A DNA stretch of 64,000 nt from Streptomyces kurssanovii. Lineage in GTDB: Bacteria > Actinomycetota > Actinomycetes > Streptomycetales > Streptomycetaceae. Location of the stretch: assembly GCF_014649695.1 (NCBI RefSeq), contig NZ_BMTN01000002.1, positions 744,001-808,000 on the forward strand, in the 5' to 3' direction. Position numbers and translations under genes: made by a program. Shown here in pieces: positions 8,318 to 18,249 of the stretch; the first letter of the stretch is position 1; every line of letters starts with the position of its first letter. The notes beneath the pieces were generated by a model that was not told the origin of the DNA, did not search any database, and saw only the letters and a program-made list of their open reading frames with translations.

Positions 8318-8848
8318 ATGAGCAGCAGGCCGCTTCCCGTCATACAGCTCCGGGTGCCCACGGACGAGGACGCCGTCATCTGGCACCGGGTCTTCGACGA
8401 CCCGGAGGTCATGGAGTTCCACGGCGGAAGAGCGGCCGAGCTGTCCGTGTACGAGGAGCTGACGGCCCGGCAGCGCAGACACGACGCCGAGCACGGATTC
8501 TGCCTCTGGACGATGCTCGACGAGGACGGCGAGGTCGTCGGCTTCACGGGCGCCCAGCCCTGGCCGCACGAGGACTTCGGGCCTGTCGGCGAGATCGAGA
8601 TCGGCTGGCGGCTGGCCCGTTCCGCCTGGGGACGCGGCTACGCGACCGCCGCCGCCCGCACCACGCTCGAGCGGGTACGGGCGGCGGGGGTGGAGCGGGT
8701 CGTGGCAATGGTGAACTCCCGCAACGAGCGGTCCATCGCCGTGGCGAGGCGGCTCGGCATGGAGCTGGCGGAGACCTTCACGACCCCGGTGTCGCAGCAG
8801 AGCGGCTACTGCTTCCGGCTGGAGCTCGGCGGCACCGGCCGCCCCTGA
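8318..8848 (+). CDS. GNAT N-acetyltransferase
   Basis: This 176-residue RimJ/RimL-like acetyltransferase has an EIGWRLARSAWGRGYATAAA core, which covers beta-strand 4 and the acetyl-CoA pyrophosphate loop, and the following M-V-N-S-R-N-E-R-S-I-A-V-A-R-R-L-G-M motif. The ATG at 8318 has GAAGGG about 8 nt upstream; the frame extends a little further 5' without any domain content. It is transcribed away from the flavoprotein gene, and its stop lies at a shared hairpin. Substrate unknown. Confidence 0.9.
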   Translation: MSSRPLPVIQLRVPTDEDAVIWHRVFDDPEVMEFHGGRAAELSVYEELTARQRRHDAEHGFCLWTMLDEDGEVVGFTGAQPWPHEDFGPVGEIEIGWRLARSAWGRGYATAAARTTLERVRAAGVERVVAMVNSRNERSIAVARRLGMELAETFTTPVSQQSGYCFRLELGGTGRP

Positions 8849-8872
8849 GCCCCCGGGGGGGCGCTCAGGGGC
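8841..8872. terminator. bidirectional hairpin between convergent genes
   Basis: GCCCCTGAGC and GCTCAGGGGC form a 10-bp perfect stem with a 12-nt C/G loop. It starts within the last codons of the GNAT gene and sits 35 nt past the end of the convergent zinc-ribbon gene, so it may terminate both. Confidence 0.7.
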
Positions 8873-8906
8873 CGTGGCCGCGGGTGCCGGGACCGCGGCT
8901 GCGGAC

Positions 8907-11567
8907 TCAGCCGGCCTTGAACGTGCTGATGGCGGTCGAGAACACGACGTCCTCGGCCGGATCCCACGTGTCCGCGCGTCCGGCGGCCAGAATCGCGTAC
9001 TCGGTCCCGTCGGCGGCGACGAAGGCCTGGTCGATCACATGACGCCGCAGGTCGCTCTCGTCGGGCTCGGGAACGTGCGTGAACTCCCAGAGCGCGCCGG
9101 GGCGGCCCTGGTAGGTGTTCTCCTCCAGGCGGAGCCGCTCGTAGTCGCTCCCTGCCTTGGCCAGATGCTTCTGCTCCAGGCCGGTGAAGTTGTCGTACGA
9201 ACTCATCGGCGTGTTCCTGACGATGCCGATCTGGAGGTAGTCGCCGCCGGTGGGCGCCTCGTAGAAGACCTGGCTGCCGGCCTGCCGGCGTGACCATCCC
9301 TCCATCACGCCGACGGTGAACCCGGCGGGGTCCTGCTTCAGCAGGAAACCGGCCGGCAGCACCGGGTCGGCGCCGGGCGACGGCCCCGTCGCGCTCGGGG
9401 AGGGAGTGGTGGTCGGAGTGGGGGACGCCGCCGGGGACGGCGGCGTCGGCGAGGGTGACGTGGAGCCCTTCGCGTCACCCTCGGGCGTCCCGACGATCTC
9501 GATCGCCGGATCGGCCCGGTCGTCCCTGTCCTGGAGCATCAGCACGCCCGCGGTCGCGCCGCCGCCGATGACGAACGCGGCGGTGAGGGTCGCCGTCCAT
9601 ACCAGGACCCGGCGCTTGCCGGTCCCGTCGGCGGCGGGCTCGTCGTACGCGCCGGGGGGCGGCGGCTGCGGCACGTACGGCGCGGGCACGTGGGCGGCTG
9701 CGCCGCCGTCCACGGCGGTGGGCGTGGGCACGGCTGCCGGGCCGGGCTCGTGCATCGACGCTGCCGGGCCCGGCTCGGGCATCGGCACCGGCGCTGCGGC
9801 CCCTGCGGCCTCCGGCAGAGCGGCCGGGTCCGCACCGACGGGCCCGGCGGGATGCGGCGCCGCCTCTGCGGGAACGGCGGGGACGGGCGCCGCGCCGGCA
9901 GGGGCGGGGCCGGGCCCGTAGGGCGGCGGCGTGTGCCCCATGGGCTGCTGACCGGGCGAGGGCCACACCGGCGGATGCGGGGCGGGGCCCGTGCCCGGCG
10001 GTGTCGGCCCGCCGCCCGTGAGGCGCAACAGCACAGGGCCGAGCAGCAGCGCTCCGCCCACCCACAGCAGTCCGAACAGCAGCGCGTCCGGCACGCTCGG
10101 GGCCACCTCGGTCGTGCCCATGCCGGCGAAGTAGCCCAGGGCACCCGTCAGGTCCGTGGTGACGCCGCTGACGCCGGTGAACGTCAGGAGCAACGCCAGC
10201 GTGAACCCGCCTGCCAGCACCTGCTCACGGCGGTCGGCCGAGCGGCGGGCCGTCCAGAGGCCGATGGCCAGCGCGCACACGGCGCCGAGCACCAGGATCC
10301 CGGCCACCGCGCCGCCGCCCCACTCGTCGGAGATCTCCCCGAGGCCGATGCTGCCGCGCTCCACGGCGGAGTCGCCCCAGCCGACGCTGCCCCGGAAGCT
10401 GTACTCGACGGGCACGCCCCAGCTCAGCCCGAGCACGGCGAAGCCGATGTTGGGCAGGATCGGCAGGGCGAGCAGCAGTGCCGTGCCGTCCACATCGTCG
10501 GTGCCGGCGTAGACCATGAAGCCGACCAGCGAGCAGAGCGCGACCACCGCGCCCACCACGCCCACGGCCGTGCCGAGTGCGCGGACCGCCGACCGGGCGG
10601 CCGGACGCTGCGCGAGCACGGCGGCGAACCGGTCCCTCTGGAGCACCCAGGCGGTCACCACCAGGGAGATCACGAGTGCGCCGAGCGCGGCGAGCACGGG
10701 CGAGGCGGAGACCTTCACACCCATGATCTCGGGCTGGGCGAACAGACCGAGCACCAGTACCGCGGCCGTCACCAGCAAGGAGACGCGCACCGCTGCCTCC
10801 ATGCCCTCGCCGCGCCGGCGCAGTGTCCGGGCGCCCAGCCAGAGGGCGGCGATCCACAGCGCGGTCACCGTCAGCGGTACGAGTGACAGGGACGCCGCTC
10901 CCTGCGCGAGTTCGTCCATGCCGGAGCCGTAGGAGCCGTCACCGTAGGAGCCGTCACCGTCGGACCCGAAGCCGGATCCGGAGCCGGTTCCGGAACCGAA
11001 TCCGTCCGGTCCGTACGGTGACGCTCCGGCCGCCTTCAGCTCGAAGCCGCCGCCGACGCCCTGGAGCAGCAGGGCGAGGGCGATACGGAGCCGCTCGCTC
11101 CAGCCGACGAAGACCTCGTCGTCCTGGCCGTAGGACGGAATCGCCAGCCCGATCGCGAGCACCAGCAGCAGTCCGGTCGGCCACACGGCGGCCTTGGCGG
11201 CGGACAGCCAGTCGCCTCGCATCGCCCGTCCGAGGAACGCGCCGACGGGCGACGGCTGCACGGGGCCGGGGCCGTACCCCGGCGGGGGCGGAACGGCGGG
11301 AGCGGGCGGGGGCGCCGGTGCCGAAGCGGGCGGTGGCGGAGGGATCGGCACGGCCGCGGGGGCCGACGGAGCCGGTGGGTCGGCGGGGGCCGACGGAGCC
11401 GGTGGGTCGGCGGGGGCCGACGGAGCCGGTGGGTCGGCGGAGGCCGGCGGGGCCGGTGACCCGGCCGGCGCGGACGGAACGTCGGGCAGCCGTTCCTTCC
11501 CGCATTTCATGCAGAAGCGCGCCTCGTCCGGGAACGGGGTGCCGCAGTGCAGGCAGTACGACGCCAT
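8907..11567 (-). CDS. large zinc-ribbon, multi-pass membrane protein
   Basis: I do not recognise a named family for this 886-residue protein. An N-terminal zinc ribbon has C5, C8, C19 and C22 (CLHC and CMKC), then comes a long Pro/Ala-rich linker with a ninefold-residue repeat. About ten hydrophobic segments follow up to residue 510, then a second Pro/Ala-rich region, one more transmembrane helix near 655-675, a Thr/Pro/Ser spacer and a C-terminal domain of about 140 residues that would lie outside the cell. The ATG at 11567 follows GGAG with 7-nt spacing. It is single, flanked by a hairpin and by the glsA tail. It resembles actinobacterial membrane-stress or sensor-like proteins only in layout. 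Confidence 0.8.
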   Translation of the reverse strand: MASYCLHCGTPFPDEARFCMKCGKERLPDVPSAPAGSPAPPASADPPAPSAPADPPAPSAPADPPAPSAPAAVPIPPPPPASAPAPPPAPAVPPPPGYGPGPVQPSPVGAFLGRAMRGDWLSAAKAAVWPTGLLLVLAIGLAIPSYGQDDEVFVGWSERLRIALALLLQGVGGGFELKAAGASPYGPDGFGSGTGSGSGFGSDGDGSYGDGSYGSGMDELAQGAASLSLVPLTVTALWIAALWLGARTLRRRGEGMEAAVRVSLLVTAAVLVLGLFAQPEIMGVKVSASPVLAALGALVISLVVTAWVLQRDRFAAVLAQRPAARSAVRALGTAVGVVGAVVALCSLVGFMVYAGTDDVDGTALLLALPILPNIGFAVLGLSWGVPVEYSFRGSVGWGDSAVERGSIGLGEISDEWGGGAVAGILVLGAVCALAIGLWTARRSADRREQVLAGGFTLALLLTFTGVSGVTTDLTGALGYFAGMGTTEVAPSVPDALLFGLLWVGGALLLGPVLLRLTGGGPTPPGTGPAPHPPVWPSPGQQPMGHTPPPYGPGPAPAGAAPVPAVPAEAAPHPAGPVGADPAALPEAAGAAAPVPMPEPGPAASMHEPGPAAVPTPTAVDGGAAAHVPAPYVPQPPPPGAYDEPAADGTGKRRVLVWTATLTAAFVIGGGATAGVLMLQDRDDRADPAIEIVGTPEGDAKGSTSPSPTPPSPAASPTPTTTPSPSATGPSPGADPVLPAGFLLKQDPAGFTVGVMEGWSRRQAGSQVFYEAPTGGDYLQIGIVRNTPMSSYDNFTGLEQKHLAKAGSDYERLRLEENTYQGRPGALWEFTHVPEPDESDLRRHVIDQAFVAADGTEYAILAAGRADTWDPAEDVVFSTAISTFKAG
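11362..11442. repeat. three tandem 27-bp repeats in the zinc-ribbon gene
   Basis: Three adjacent 27-bp units begin at 11362, 11389 and 11416; the first two are identical and the third differs by one base. On the coding (minus) strand they encode a nine-residue unit rich in Pro, Ala, Asp and Ser within the linker after the zinc ribbon. Copy number is likely to vary between strains. Confidence 0.9.
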
Positions 11568-11711
11568 GGGGAGACTCCGAAAGAGCAAGCGGTGACGGAA
11601 AGACGGGGAAGGACGCACGAGCGGTGAGCGTTCTTGGACAACTGACTCATCTTCACCACCGGACGGTTCCCGTCAACTCGCCTTTCCACAAAGGAAGAAG
11701 TGGACGCGGCC

Positions 11712-12644
11712 TCAGAACACCGAGAGACCCGTCAGTGTCGTGAAGCGGTCCAGCGCCGCCACCCCCGCCACCGAGTTGCCCCGCGCGTCCAGCCCCGGGC
11801 TCCATACGCAGAGCGTGCACCGCCCCGGCACGACCGCCACGATCCCCCCGCCCACCCCGCTCTTGCCGGGCAGCCCCACCCGGTAGGCGAAGTCCCCGGC
11901 GGCGTCGTAGGTACCGCATGTGAGCATCACGGCGTTGACCTGCTTGGCCTCGCTGCGGGTCAGCAGCCGCGAGCCGTCGGCGCGCAGCCCGTGCCGGGCC
12001 AGGAAGCGGGCCGCCAGGGTCAGATCGGCACAGCTCATCTCGATCGAGCACTGCCAGAAGTAGTGGTCGAGCAGTGTCGGTACGGGATTGACGATGTTGC
12101 CGTACGAGGCCATGAAATGGGCCAGGGCGGCATTGCGGTCGCCGTGCGCGGACTCCGACTCGGCGACCTCGGGGTCGAAGGCGAGGTCCGGGTTGCCGCT
12201 CTCCTGCCGCAGGAACTCCAGCAGTTCGCTGCTCGCATCGCCGGTCAGGGTCTGCAGCCGGTCGGTGACGACGAGCGCCCCGGCGTTGATGAACGGGTTG
12301 CGCGGGATCCCGTTCTCGTACTCCAGCTGCACCAGTGAGTTGAAGGGGTTGCCCGAGGGTTCACGGCCGACGCGTTCCCACAGGCTCTCGTCGTCCGCGG
12401 CGAGGGCGAGCGCGAGGGTGAAGACCTTGGTGATCGACTGTACGGAGAAGGGGTGTTGCCAGTCCCCCACTCCGTACACCTTGCCGCTGACGTCGGCGAT
12501 CGCCATGCCGAAACGCCGCGGGTCGACCGAGGCGAGAGCCGGGATGTACTCGGCGGGCGTGCCGCTGCCGATCAGCGGGGCGATGTCGGCCGCGATCTGT
12601 TCCAGGACCGCCTGGTAGTCCACGGCGATCCCCTGGAGCTCCAT
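11712..12644 (-). CDS. glsA: glutaminase
   Basis: This 310-residue enzyme hydrolyses L-glutamine to glutamate and ammonia in the cytoplasm. It belongs to the serine-dependent beta-lactamase-fold glutaminases: the S-x-x-K motif is S70-ITK73 after HPFSVQ, and NPFINAGA supplies the conserved Asn. Later motifs (N-I-V-N-P-V-P, C-G-T-Y-D-A-A-G and LPGKSGVGGGI) are intact, and the length is typical. The ATG at 12644 lies 11 nt after the ubiE stop, so it is probably the last gene of the ubiE transcript. The ribosome site is weak. Confidence 0.93.
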   Translation of the reverse strand: MELQGIAVDYQAVLEQIAADIAPLIGSGTPAEYIPALASVDPRRFGMAIADVSGKVYGVGDWQHPFSVQSITKVFTLALALAADDESLWERVGREPSGNPFNSLVQLEYENGIPRNPFINAGALVVTDRLQTLTGDASSELLEFLRQESGNPDLAFDPEVAESESAHGDRNAALAHFMASYGNIVNPVPTLLDHYFWQCSIEMSCADLTLAARFLARHGLRADGSRLLTRSEAKQVNAVMLTCGTYDAAGDFAYRVGLPGKSGVGGGIVAVVPGRCTLCVWSPGLDARGNSVAGVAALDRFTTLTGLSVF

Positions 12645-12655
12645 GTCCGGCTTGC

Positions 12656-13351
12656 CTACCGGGGCCGGGTGCCGCGGTGCAGCGCCACGATGCCACCGGA
12701 CAGGTTGCGCCAGGCGACCTGGGACCAGCCGGCCCGCTGGAGGCGGCCGGCGAGCGCGGGCTGGTCGGGCCAGCTCTGGATCGACTCGGCGAGGTACACG
12801 TAGGCGTCGGGGTTGGAGGACACGGCACGCGCCACGGGCGGCAGGGCGCGCATCAGGTACTCCTCGTACACGGTGCGGAACGGCGCCCAGGTCGGGTGCG
12901 AGAACTCGCAGATGACCACGCGCCCGCCCGGCTTGGTCACCCGGTACAGCTCGCGCAGCGCGGCGTCGGTGTCCTGCACGTTGCGCAACCCGAAGGAGAT
13001 CGTCACGGCGTCGAAGACCCCGTCGGCGAAGGGCAGCTTCGTCGCGTCGCCGGCGGTGAGCGGCAGCCAGGGGTTGCGCTTCTTGCCTTCGCGCAGCATC
13101 CCGAGGGAGAAGTCGCACGGCACGACGTACGCGCCGGTGGCCGTGAACGGCAGGGACGAGGTGCCGGTGCCCGCGGCGAGGTCGAGGACCTTCTGCGCGG
13201 GGCGGGCGTCGACCGCCTTGGCGACCTCCTTGCGCCACAGCCTGGCCTGGCCGAGCGAGAGCACGTCGTTGGTGAGGTCGTACTTGGCCGCCACGTCGTC
13301 GAACATCGAGGCGACTTCGTGCGGCTGCTTTTCCAGGGAGGCTCGGGTCAC
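12656..13351 (-). CDS. ubiE: demethylmenaquinone methyltransferase
   Basis: This enzyme (also called menG) methylates demethylmenaquinone with S-adenosylmethionine, the last ring step of menaquinone synthesis. The 231-residue class I methyltransferase has [12 protein letters not shown] (motif I, about residue 48), the [18 protein letters not shown] segment typical of UbiE/MenG, and the [12 protein letters not shown] motif. It starts at GTG 13351 with [10 protein letters not shown]; the open frame continues upstream but without domain content. It completes the futalosine-pathway genes found nearby and is followed 11 nt later by glsA. Confidence 0.95.
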   Translation of the reverse strand: MTRASLEKQPHEVASMFDDVAAKYDLTNDVLSLGQARLWRKEVAKAVDARPAQKVLDLAAGTGTSSLPFTATGAYVVPCDFSLGMLREGKKRNPWLPLTAGDATKLPFADGVFDAVTISFGLRNVQDTDAALRELYRVTKPGGRVVICEFSHPTWAPFRTVYEEYLMRALPPVARAVSSNPDAYVYLAESIQSWPDQPALAGRLQRAGWSQVAWRNLSGGIVALHRGTRPR

Positions 13352-13562
13352 GGACCCATTGTGCAACCCGGACCGCCCTTGCGAGGGACCAGGGTTCCGC
13401 CCGCGCGCCACGGGTCGGCTCAACTGTCCCGCGGAACGGCCCGGTGGGCCGTGATGCGGGGTCCGCCCTGGATCCGTCCGCCTCGGATCCGCATACGTCG
13501 GTCCTGGGTCCCGAGCTCCCGGCCGGGTAGCCGATGAGCCCGCCATGATCCGGAGAGAGGCC

Positions 13563-14162
13563 CTAGCTGCGCCGGTGGACCAGCCGCCCGCCGATGACGG
13601 TGGCCACGCACGTCGACGCCCCGCGCCGCACCAGTTCGGCCCGGTCCGGCACGTCGAACACCGCGAAGCGGGCGGGTCCGCCCGGATTCGGCATGGGGAG
13701 CAGGACGAGCGGCACCGGCGAGAAGGACGGGGGTCCGGGCAGCTTCGCCGGGCGTCCGCCGAAGACCAGCCCGGCACGGCGCACGGCGTCCAGCGCGGGC
13801 CGGCTGCGCAACTCGCCCGCGATGGCGACCGTTCCGTGCGCCAGCAGCCGCTGGACGCCGCGGCGTGCGCTCGCGCCCCGCCGTGACGCGTCGGCGCGGA
13901 AGACGGCCTGCGCGCGCTCCCCGGTGATCGGCTCGGTGCCCAGCTCGGCGGCCTCGCGCGGGTCGGGGTGGTAGGTGGCTTCGAGCAGCTCGGGCCCGTA
14001 CGGGTTGAGCAGCCCGGGGGTGAGGATGCCGGGCCACCGCCGTACCCGTGCCTGCGGGCGGACGGCGGCCAGCTCCTCGTACGGGCCGACGGCGGCGACC
14101 TGCGCGCCGTCGACGAGGACGGCGAGCTCGGGCGAGGCCTCGGCCACGTGAATGGTCAGCAA
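13563..14162 (-). CDS. degenerate amidohydrolase-like protein linked to mqnC
   Basis: This 199-residue protein looks like an imidazolonepropionase-type amidohydrolase with most of its barrel removed. The N-terminal beta-sandwich piece ends in [13 protein letters not shown], where active amidohydrolases have P-G-x-x-D-x-H-x-H; the metal-binding histidines are replaced. A helix like the one after the first barrel strand ([12 protein letters not shown]) is followed almost at once by the terminal sandwich strands ([15 protein letters not shown] ... [10 protein letters not shown]). It starts 7 nt after the mqnC stop, so it is cotranscribed. It cannot be an active hydrolase of the usual type. Function unknown; a binding or regulatory role in menaquinone synthesis is inference. 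Confidence 0.8.
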   Translation of the reverse strand: MLTIHVAEASPELAVLVDGAQVAAVGPYEELAAVRPQARVRRWPGILTPGLLNPYGPELLEATYHPDPREAAELGTEPITGERAQAVFRADASRRGASARRGVQRLLAHGTVAIAGELRSRPALDAVRRAGLVFGGRPAKLPGPPSFSPVPLVLLPMPNPGGPARFAVFDVPDRAELVRRGASTCVATVIGGRLVHRRS

Positions 14163-14169
14163 GGCGGCC

Positions 14170-15369
14170 TCAGTTCGAGGCGAGCAGCTTCAGCTCGGGG
14201 TGCGCCGTCCCGCCCTCGATCGCCGTGGACGAGATGTGCGAGACGACCCGCTCGTCGACCGGGTCGTCGGCCGGGTCGTCGTGCACCACGATGTGCTCGT
14301 ACGTCGTGGTCCGCTGCGCCGGGACGCGGCCCGACTTGCGGATCAGGTCGATGATCTCCATGCGGTTGGAGCGGTGCTTGGCGCCCGCCGAGGAGACGAC
14401 GTTCTCCTCGAGCATGATCGAGCCGAGGTCGTCCGCGCCGTAGTGCAGCGACAGCTGGCCGACCTCCTTGCCGGTGGTGAGCCAGGAGCCCTGGATGTGC
14501 GCGACGTTGTCGAGGAAGAGCCGGGCGATCGCGATCATGCGCAGGTACTCGAAGAGCGTGGCCTGCGTACGGCCCTTGAGGTGGTTGTTCTCGGGCTGGT
14601 ACGTGTACGGGATGAACGCGCGGAAGCCGCCCGTGCGGTCCTGCACGTCACGGATCATGCGCAGGTGCTCGATGCGCTCGGCGTTGGTCTCGCCGGTGCC
14701 CATCAGCATCGTGGAGGTGGACTCCACGCCCAGGTTGTGCGCGATCTCCATGATCTCCAGCCACCGCTCGCCGGACTCCTTGAGCGGGGCGATCGCCTTT
14801 CGGGGACGCTCCGGCAGCAGCTCGGCACCGGCGCCCGCGAAGGAGTCCAGACCGGCGGCGTGGATGCGCGTGATCGCCTCTTCGACGGACACATCGGAGA
14901 TCCGGGCCATGTGCTCCACCTCGGACGCGCCGAGCGAGTGGATCACCAGCTGCGGGAACTCCTTCTTGATGGCCGCGAAGTGCTCCTCGTAGTACTCGAC
15001 GCCGTAGTCCGGGTGGTGGCCGCCCTGGAACATGATCTGCGTGCCACCGAGCTCGACGGTCTCCGCGCAGCGGCGCAGGATGTCGTCGAGGTCACGGCTC
15101 CAGCCCTTCGCGGTGTCCTTCGGCGCGGCGTAGAAGGCGCAGAACTTGCACGCCGTGACACACACGTTGGTGTAGTTGATGTTGCGCTCGATGATGTACG
15201 TCGCGATGTGCTCGGTGCCGGTGTAACGGCGCCGGCGCACGGCGTCCGCCGCCGCGCCCAGGGCGTGCAGCGGAGCGGAGCGGTAGAGCTCGAGCGCTTC
15301 CTCTGCCGTGATCCGCCCGCCTTCTGCGGCACGGTCCAGGACGGGCTGAAGATCGGCCTTCTCGGTCAC
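14170..15369 (-). CDS. mqnC: cyclic dehypoxanthinyl futalosine synthase
   Basis: MqnC is a radical SAM enzyme that cyclises dehypoxanthine futalosine in the futalosine route to menaquinone. The 399-residue protein carries the [4Fe-4S] motif C70-x3-C74-x2-C77 (TNVCVTACKFCAFY), then the family segments GGTQIMFQGGHHPDYG and GAGAELLPERPR. It starts with GTG at 15369. The amidohydrolase-like gene follows after 7 nt. The paralogue mqnE lies about 11 kb away in the window and the two share the overall fold. Cytoplasmic. Confidence 0.96.
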   Translation of the reverse strand: MTEKADLQPVLDRAAEGGRITAEEALELYRSAPLHALGAAADAVRRRRYTGTEHIATYIIERNINYTNVCVTACKFCAFYAAPKDTAKGWSRDLDDILRRCAETVELGGTQIMFQGGHHPDYGVEYYEEHFAAIKKEFPQLVIHSLGASEVEHMARISDVSVEEAITRIHAAGLDSFAGAGAELLPERPRKAIAPLKESGERWLEIMEIAHNLGVESTSTMLMGTGETNAERIEHLRMIRDVQDRTGGFRAFIPYTYQPENNHLKGRTQATLFEYLRMIAIARLFLDNVAHIQGSWLTTGKEVGQLSLHYGADDLGSIMLEENVVSSAGAKHRSNRMEIIDLIRKSGRVPAQRTTTYEHIVVHDDPADDPVDERVVSHISSTAIEGGTAHPELKLLASN

Positions 15370-15444
15370 CGGGCGTCACCCTTCGGCGGTTTTTCGGTGG
15401 ATCTACGGACCGATCCAGGCTACGCCACCCCTCCGGCCGTTCCG

Positions 15445-17115
15445 TCAGCCGGTCTTCTTGGTGAGCGTGGCGGTCGGCCGGCCCGCGGCGTCCTCGTCGG
15501 ACCGGTAGCGCAGGGTCCCGTCGTCGCCGAGCGTGAAGACCAGTCCCGCCTTCCCCGAGGTGCACTGGCCCTGCTGTCCCGGCCGTTCGGGGTCCGTGCG
15601 CTCCTCGACGCGCAGGGACCGCTGCGTGCTGCCCGCGGCGAGCTTGCCGACGCCGTGGCATTCGACGCTCACCCCCAGCAGGGAGATCGACGTGCTCGTG
15701 CGCACGACGTCGTCGCCCTTGCCGCCCTCGGTGAAGGTGACGGTGAGCGTGCCGTGCGGCAGGCCGGTCTGCTCGACCGCCGGTCCGCTCCAGGTGCCGA
15801 GGAAGGCCTCCGGCACCTCGTCGACCTGGGCGGAGGCGGAGGGGGCCGGGCTCTTCGACGCTGTCGCGGCAGGTGGTTGGGCGCCGGTGTCGCCCTGGTC
15901 CGCGCCGCCGGCGTCCCGCCACTGGTCGAGCAGCACGGCACCGCCGACCGTGACGGCGGCGAGGGCGCCGGCGACCGTGAGCGCCAGGGTGCAGCTGACC
16001 CGGCGGCCCTGCCGGCCTCCGGCGGCGGTGACCGAGAAGCCGTTCCCCGGTGTCAAGGACGGGCCGGTGGGTGTCGCGCCCGGCTGCGGCGCCCAGCCGG
16101 CCGGGGCCTGCCCGGGCGAGCCGGGTTCGACGGGCGGGCCGAAGACACCGACGGCCGGGCTGCTGAACGCGACGGGTCCCGATGCGGCGCCCTCGGGCGG
16201 GGCGGGCGGGGCGGGCGGGGGCTCCGGCAGCGATTCCAGGTGGAGCAGTTCCACCGCCGCGCGGCTGATCTGCTCCACCAGCGGCCCCGGCAGCCACCCC
16301 GACGACTGCCCCGCGGCGACGGCGAGCCCGTCGGCGATATCGCCGGGCCCCGGCCGCGCGGCCGGTTCCTTGGCCAGGCAGGCGGCCACCAGGTCCCGCA
16401 GTTCGCCGTCCAGCGCGCCGAGTTCGGGCTCCTCGTGCACCACCTTGTAGAGCAACGCGGCAGAGGAGTCGCCGTGGAAGGGGGCGCTGCCGGTCGCCGC
16501 GTACGCGAGGACCGCGCCGAGCGAGAAGACGTCGGCGGCGCCGGTGACGCCCTTGCCGAGGATCTGCTCCGGAGACATGTAGCCGGGTGACCCCACGGAG
16601 ACACCGGTGGAGGTGAGCGACGCCGTGCCGTCCGTGGCACGGGCGATCCCGAAGTCGATCAGCCGCGGCCCCTCCAGCGTCAGCAGCACGTTGGACGGCT
16701 TCACGTCACGGTGCACCAGTCCCAGCGCGTGCACGGCGACCAGCGCGCGTGCCAGTCCGGCGCCCAGCACCCGCACCGACTGCACGGGCAGCGGTCCGTG
16801 GTCCGTGACCGCCTGGGTGAGGGAGGGTCCGGCGACGTAGCCGGTGGCCACCCACGGCACCGGCTCGTCGGGGCCGGCGTCGAGGACCGGGGCGGTCCAC
16901 TCCCCGCCGACCCGGCGTGCCGCCTCCACCTCGCGCCGGAACCGGGCACGGAACTCGTCGTCGAGCGCGAAGTGCGGATGGACGACCTTGACCGCGACGG
17001 TGCGCCCGCCGGCGCTGCGCCCCAGATAGACGCGCCCCATTCCGCCCGCCCCGAGCCTGCCCAGCAGCCGGTACGCGCCGATGCTGCGCGGCTCGCCGGG
17101 ATCAAGCGGCTGCAT
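15445..17115 (-). CDS. membrane-anchored Ser/Thr protein kinase
   Basis: This 556-residue Hanks-type kinase has the glycine loop LGAGGMGRVY, catalytic K43 (VAVK), the HRDVKPSN loop (D137) and DFG (D154), so it should be active. The kinase domain ends near residue 265, then comes a Pro/Ala-rich linker, one transmembrane helix around 375-395, and an external C-terminal domain of about 140 residues with two cysteines. The ATG at 17115 is chosen because GGGGGAG lies directly upstream; the ATG at 17136 has no such site. It sits between mqnC and mqnA on the same strand, but target and ligand are unknown. Confidence 0.93.
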   Translation of the reverse strand: MQPLDPGEPRSIGAYRLLGRLGAGGMGRVYLGRSAGGRTVAVKVVHPHFALDDEFRARFRREVEAARRVGGEWTAPVLDAGPDEPVPWVATGYVAGPSLTQAVTDHGPLPVQSVRVLGAGLARALVAVHALGLVHRDVKPSNVLLTLEGPRLIDFGIARATDGTASLTSTGVSVGSPGYMSPEQILGKGVTGAADVFSLGAVLAYAATGSAPFHGDSSAALLYKVVHEEPELGALDGELRDLVAACLAKEPAARPGPGDIADGLAVAAGQSSGWLPGPLVEQISRAAVELLHLESLPEPPPAPPAPPEGAASGPVAFSSPAVGVFGPPVEPGSPGQAPAGWAPQPGATPTGPSLTPGNGFSVTAAGGRQGRRVSCTLALTVAGALAAVTVGGAVLLDQWRDAGGADQGDTGAQPPAATASKSPAPSASAQVDEVPEAFLGTWSGPAVEQTGLPHGTLTVTFTEGGKGDDVVRTSTSISLLGVSVECHGVGKLAAGSTQRSLRVEERTDPERPGQQGQCTSGKAGLVFTLGDDGTLRYRSDEDAAGRPTATLTKKTG

Positions 17116-17200
17116 CTGAACTCCCCCGTTCGGCATCCTGCGCCGGTCGGCCCTCAGCCTAGGGCCTGCCCAGGGCGGCGGGGCCGGGCGGGGACGCGGT

Positions 17201-18085
<885 letters not shown>

Positions 18086-18249
18086 CTAGACCTGTCCCCC
18101 GGATCCGTCCGCGCCGGGTCGCCGCGATTGCCGGGTGCGACCCGTCCGAGCTGGGCTTCGTCAGCACGACGAGGGGTCAGTCAAACGTCCGGGTGACGTG
18201 ATCTTTCCCTCTACCGCTGCGCACACGCTGCGTGCTAGGCTCGACGCAA

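Noticed and set aside
11362-11442. CRISPR-like direct repeats
   Set aside because: The three 27-bp units are contiguous with no spacers and lie in frame inside a coding linker.
14152-16590. An 812-codon open frame on the plus strand across mqnC and the kinase gene
   Set aside because: It is antisense to two certain genes, has Arg/Ala/Gly-rich low-complexity sequence and no domain; such frames are normal in 70% GC DNA.
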